Below, piece by piece: positions 63,301 through 64,000 of a stretch of 64,000 nt of DNA. The stretch is taken from the NCBI GenBank assembly GCA_012845835.1, contig JABAKD010000005.1, positions 6,514,655 through 6,578,654 of the forward strand, in the 5' to 3' direction. The translations under genes were made by a program, and so were the position numbers. Below the pieces are notes generated by a model, which was given only the letters and a program-made list of their open reading frames with translations, ran no database searches and was not told the DNA's origin. Origin of the DNA: Undaria pinnatifida. Taxonomy: Eukaryota; Sar; Phaeophyceae; Laminariales; Alariaceae. Each line of letters opens with the position of its first letter. The stretch's first letter is position 1.

Positions 63301-64000
63301 TCCCAATCCTCCCTGCCCCCCTCCCCCTCCCCCTCCCCGTCTCTCTCCTCTCCCAACCCCTCCCCCTCCTCCTCTCCCCCCCCCCCCCTGCCCATCCCCT
63401 CCCAACCACAACCCCTACCCCTCCCCCTCTCCCCCCCCCCCTACCCATCCCCTCCCAACCCCAACCCCCCCGTCCCGCTCTCGCCTTTCGATTGTTTCCT
63501 TCATCCCGTTAACCCCGCGATCCATCTTGTCAGACCACCCCGCGTCACGCATGGCGCCCGTCCCACCCGTCTCGCTAAGCTCCTCCAGGTGGTCCAACAC
63601 CTCCAGGACATTCTTCCAGGCCACGCCCTCGGCGGCGGTGGAGGGTATAGCTCTCCGGACGGCTGCGCTCCGCAAAAAGGTAGCGCAGACCGAGAGAGAG
63701 AAGACGAGGGCGACGGCATAAGGTGGGGGGGGGGGGAGGGCGCGTTGAGAAAAGCGAAAACCGTTGTTTTTCCCTGAATTTTTAAACTCCAAATTGTACC
63801 TCAACTCCGATTCCTTCTTGTCTCTCTCTCCTCTCTTTCTCCCCCTCTCTCCCTTTCTCTCCCTCCCGTCCTCTGCATATCACCTCAATCACCGTCCTTC
63901 CAACCACCCTCCACCCTGCCAGCCCAACCCAATGTCCGTACCGCCAACGTACCAGGTATACATTTTGACAGCCTCTCGCCCACAACGCGTCCACCACATG
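49312..64000 (-). CDS. FG nucleoporin, probable Nup214/Nup159 type (N-terminal part beyond the window)
   Basis: Nup214/Nup159 lines the cytoplasmic face of the nuclear pore and serves mRNA export. Exons by matched splice phases: 63485-63662, 62908-63004, 61979-62131, 60698-61114, 59970-60095 (end uncertain), 59456-59809, 58770-58985, 58126-58268, 56390-57757, 55726-56017, 54711-55123, 54014-54143, 53205-53307, 50441-50592 and 49312-49530 (stop TGA at 49312-49314). The first eight encode heptad-like helices and Ser/Ala linkers. The rest hold PFG, GFG, VFG and FGAP motifs in Ala/Gly/Pro-rich sequence, two YPPMS-x2-AP-x-VFG motifs and two helical modules ending KYRGREATLIEKLKKKYEG or its relative. 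The order coiled coil then FG fits Nup214; its beta-propeller would lie past 64000. Another FG nucleoporin is possible. Confidence 0.72.
49700..49812. repeat. GATT/GATG tetranucleotide microsatellite in an intron
   Basis: The tract GATCGATGGATGGATTGATGGATTGATTAGTTGATTGATTGG, then GATTGATTGATTGATTAATG, lies in the last nucleoporin intron (49531-50440). Confidence 0.85.
50441..50592 (-). CDS. Nucleoporin exon, FG sequence
   Basis: CCTTCACAG|GT completes a Gly codon and reads AANAFGARAAPAPSPFGGGA SGFGAPSALGGGAVFGAP and an Ala/Pro tail to donor ACG|GTAAGG (phase 0). Confidence 0.75.
50593..51854. other. Nucleoporin intron, left part
   Basis: No exon was recognised between 50593 and the TIR copies. 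Frames are short and AT-rich sequence alternates with ordinary DNA. Confidence 0.5.
51855..52525 (-). mobile_element. Non-autonomous TIR element, copy 3
   Basis: This copy is collinear with copy 1 on the opposite strand: GATGGAAGGCCAAAAGTTTGAAATTCCCGAAGATCCCAGCC at one end; GTTGATCAAGGCTTGATGAAAAATAGACAAATTGGCC at the other. The terminal AGACCGGTG is degenerate and the far end is missing. With copy 4 it forms a head-to-tail pair inside the nucleoporin intron. Confidence 0.75.
52552..52945 (-). mobile_element. Non-autonomous TIR element, copy 4 (truncated)
   Basis: It begins AAGACCGGTGACAATGGAAGGCCAAAAGTTTGAAATTTC, the inverted right end of copy 1, and continues collinearly to GGTAGGTAGAAAACAGAGAC. 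There it is cut off by dispersed repeat D. It lies in the 2.6 kb intron between nucleoporin exons 53205 and 50592. Confidence 0.75.
52972..53100 (+). repeat. Dispersed repeat D, copy 2
   Basis: CATTTGAGCATTGACCACGCGTCCCTTTCGAGACGGAGCACCGTTCCTACTACTCCTAATAGAAACACCTCCAACATTTGGGCGCTCCTTACGCTTCTTCCACATACT matches 61220-61325 closely. It abuts the truncated end of TIR element copy 4 and is followed by a G-run. Confidence 0.85.
53205..53307 (-). CDS. Nucleoporin exon, FG repeats
   Basis: TATTATTCAG|GGG opens GAPAFGQTSTFGAPSTMGFG QSPFGQPAAAPTPF and ends TTCG|GTGAGG (phase 1). It holds five FG dipeptides in about 34 residues. Confidence 0.75.
54014..54143 (-). CDS. Nucleoporin exon, second half of KY module
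   Basis: GATTTCAG|G gives RNQEERMIEGIIKKYGQHGV RAPPGWG and Ala/Thr-rich sequence to TAFGQ at donor CAG|GTGAGC. It corresponds to RGREATLIEKLKKKYEG of the first module. Just left of the donor is a (CAG)n run. Confidence 0.72.
54188..54370. repeat. Long G-runs and AT microsatellite in an intron
   Basis: A G-run at 54218-54236, (AT)n at 54248-54262, and a G-run of more than 30 bases at about 54332-54365. On the transcribed strand they are C-runs upstream of the acceptor at 54144. Confidence 0.85.
54711..55123 (-). CDS. Nucleoporin exon, FG sequence and second KY module (first half)
   Basis: The acceptor TGCCTGTAG|CCC opens PAAAAPSPFGQPAAAAAPTA, followed by GGFGGGGGGIGSAPGPFG, SSPFGAP and ASPFGAP. 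It ends in LKTWMIDVFSRFKPENVDKI EKLIAKY at donor CG|GTGAGG (phase 2). The helix pair parallels DTILEKY of the first module, and the intron falls at the same codon. Confidence 0.75.
55726..56017 (-). CDS. Nucleoporin exon, second half of KY-GRE module and FG sequence
   Basis: CGCGTCAG|G opens GREATLIEKLKKKYEGVQPT, then APFSTPAKAGGGGGTGRLFG, SPFGAGATGFAAAKPLPFGG and SAFGQ at donor CAG|GTAGGT. It completes the helical module begun in the preceding exon. Confidence 0.75.
56390..57757 (-). CDS. Nucleoporin exon, main FG region and first KY-GRE module (first half)
   Basis: The acceptor ACATCAG|G gives RVKIASAEGAGNAP. The exon holds two YPPMS motifs (YPPMSSAAPTVFG and YPPMSAMAPRVFGQ), SPFGAGSGFGG, SIFGTGGSIFGSS, GTGFGGVG and FGMSGFGAA. 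It ends in DYRTQVLEIYNKYNKAKLGE VDTILEKY. A GC donor (TACAG|GCGAGAG, phase 2) yields the expected KYRGRE after splicing. A GT six bases earlier (AAAA|GTACAG) would also keep frame but drop Y and R. Ala/Thr-rich spacers between FG motifs are typical of disordered FG regions. Confidence 0.75.
57930..58075. repeat. CCCATCCCAT low-complexity tract in an intron
   Basis: About 145 bases of CCCATCCCATC/CATATCCCATC. On the transcribed strand it gives GGGATGGGATG soon after the donor of the exon at 58126. Confidence 0.85.
58126..58268 (-). CDS. Nucleoporin exon
   Basis: GGTGGCAG|GTG opens VGKVITEDQLAEHLGNRPSI, then TPQRTPSRLVTGSRGHGSVH QPSPAS at donor AG|GTATCT (phase 2). The Ser/Thr-Pro sites mark the change from helical to FG-type sequence. 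Confidence 0.68.
58770..58985 (-). CDS. Nucleoporin exon
   Basis: TTTCAAG|GAC opens DLERAAAVAVETAANARSSS, a charged Gly/Arg stretch, then SEGVMLLAKEVSMLSFSFPQ RE at donor GAG|GTGGGT. Phase 0 on both sides. Confidence 0.68.
59456..59809 (-). CDS. Nucleoporin exon, linker then coiled coil
   Basis: The acceptor GTCCCCAG|GTG opens VPSGAATPDRAPSAASQRRR, a Gly/Ala/Ser linker, then GLRLLRVVGSQYDATVGVEA WVAKAEAKVK at donor AAG|GTGGGC. The last helix continues smoothly into the next exon (phase 0). Confidence 0.68.
59970..60095 (-). CDS. Nucleoporin exon, charged helix
   Basis: The acceptor CTAAGCAG|CGC opens RWHGVEFLVERERKQRLADR MDGLYSTKYPAGETRLKL. The start is supported by phase. The end at TCA|GTGTTA is the only phase-0 GT found and is weak, so the 3' edge could be elsewhere (to about 59925). 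Confidence 0.55.
60240..60545. repeat. CCA/CAA-rich minisatellite in an intron
   Basis: Variable CACCAACACCACCAATATCACCACC units include two longer copies of CCAACGCCACCAACACCACCAATATCACCA (60393 and 60470). The minus-strand open frames (Val/Gly-rich) are artefacts of this repeat. Confidence 0.8.
60698..61114 (-). CDS. Nucleoporin exon, helix then Ala/Gly-rich linker
   Basis: The acceptor GCCATTCAG|AGG opens RRKIEAAMSDLQTTLKSRRE, followed by a Ser/Arg linker (MRPSARPTATVGQAGATPRT) and Ala/Gly-rich sequence to VATP at donor CCG|GTGAGT. The donor is followed by dense G-tracts on the transcribed strand. Confidence 0.7.
61185..61330 (+). repeat. Dispersed repeat D, copy 3
   Basis: A G-run, then GTACTCATTTGTTGCTTGTCTTAGTCATTTGACCATTGATCACGCATCCCTTTCGAGACGGAGCACCGTTCCTACTCCTAATAGAGACACCTCCAACATTTGGGCGCTCATTACGCTTTTTCCATATACT. 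It is closely matched by 52972-53075. Confidence 0.85.
61740..61975. repeat. (CATCA)n microsatellite in an intron
   Basis: About 235 bases of CATCACATCA with occasional CACCA and CATCG variants directly follow the donor of the exon at 61979. On the transcribed strand this reads TGATGTGATG. A T-to-C variant recurs at several units. Confidence 0.9.
61979..62131 (-). CDS. Nucleoporin exon
   Basis: The acceptor TTATTTGCAG|ACT begins TATAKALVQYDEEEVDGEEV, then an acidic stretch and LDPELVHLRKGIRNNVRR. The donor CGC|GTGATG is phase 0. Right after the donor (lower coordinates) the intron enters a long CATCA microsatellite. Confidence 0.7.
62908..63004 (-). CDS. Nucleoporin exon, coiled coil
   Basis: Bounded by TTTCGGCAG|G and CAG|GTAGGT, it reads LRDAVRELGRDMAKQVSDIA NLKANNQDIKWQ, an amphipathic helix with hydrophobic residues at heptad spacing. 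It joins in phase 0 to the next exon. Confidence 0.72.
63235..63480. repeat. C-rich low-complexity tract after a nucleoporin donor
   Basis: About 245 bases of CCCCTCCCC-type sequence. On the transcribed strand it is a dense G-tract array starting just after the GC donor at 63485. Confidence 0.85.
63485..63662 (-). CDS. Nucleoporin exon, coiled coil
   Basis: The exon encodes TAAEGVAWKNVLEVLDHLEE, then LSETGGTGAMRDAGWSDKMD and VNGMKETIER. The acceptor is GAGCGCAG. The end AAAG|GCGAGAGC is a GC donor in phase 2, which joins the next exon in frame; no nearby GT donor does so as well. A further exon at the right window edge (RVVGERLSK before GTATAC near 63956) is phase-compatible but too short to be sure. 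Confidence 0.65.

Overview
The window looks like nuclear DNA of an intron-rich eukaryote, most likely a brown alga or close stramenopile (inference). Coding exons are short, GC-rich at third positions and padded with Ala, Gly, Ser and Pro tracts. Introns are mostly a few hundred bases to about 2.6 kb. Repeats of many kinds fill the space between, along with unusually many long G or C homopolymers. No bacterial-style operons, rRNA, true tRNA gene or CRISPR array was found.

Three multi-exon genes can be modelled from splice sites and matching phases. (1) On the minus strand at 2146-5591 lie five exons of an NSF/Sec18 AAA+ ATPase: the linker and a complete D1 domain. D2 is not in the window; the N domain was not recognised. 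A decayed duplicate of the Walker A exon start lies in one intron. (2) On the plus strand at 27433-39664 lie eight or nine exons of an unrecognised, mostly disordered protein of at least about 1,780 residues, rich in Ser-Pro-Arg/Lys motifs with a long glycine tract. (3) On the minus strand from 49312 past the right edge lie at least fifteen exons of an FG nucleoporin of probable Nup214/Nup159 type: coiled coils, FG regions and two helical KY-GRE-KKY modules. Genes 2 and 3 point tail to tail across a repeat-filled gap (39.7-49.3 kb).

Between them are a decayed Ty1/copia element whose gag end is duplicated as a 0.35 kb inverted repeat (8.0-10.5 kb); an ~0.82 kb TIR element in four copies; an ~180 bp MITE in three copies; a foldback family marked by CCGCCGGAGGAT; and a miniature LTR (TRIM-like) element with a polypurine tract, a tRNA-like B box and, in one copy, a 4-bp target duplication. 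There is also an extraordinary cluster of GGAAGCTTCC palindromes and several satellites. Coding islands of unknown identity occur at 15.5 and 17.7 kb.

The genes do not form an operon or pathway. NSF serves membrane fusion, the nucleoporin serves nuclear export, and the middle gene is unknown. The most distinctive observations are the TRIM-like element, the palindrome cluster, the new TIR families, the inverted gag, the paired G-tract/C-tract layout of introns, and two GC-AG introns sharing one extended donor.
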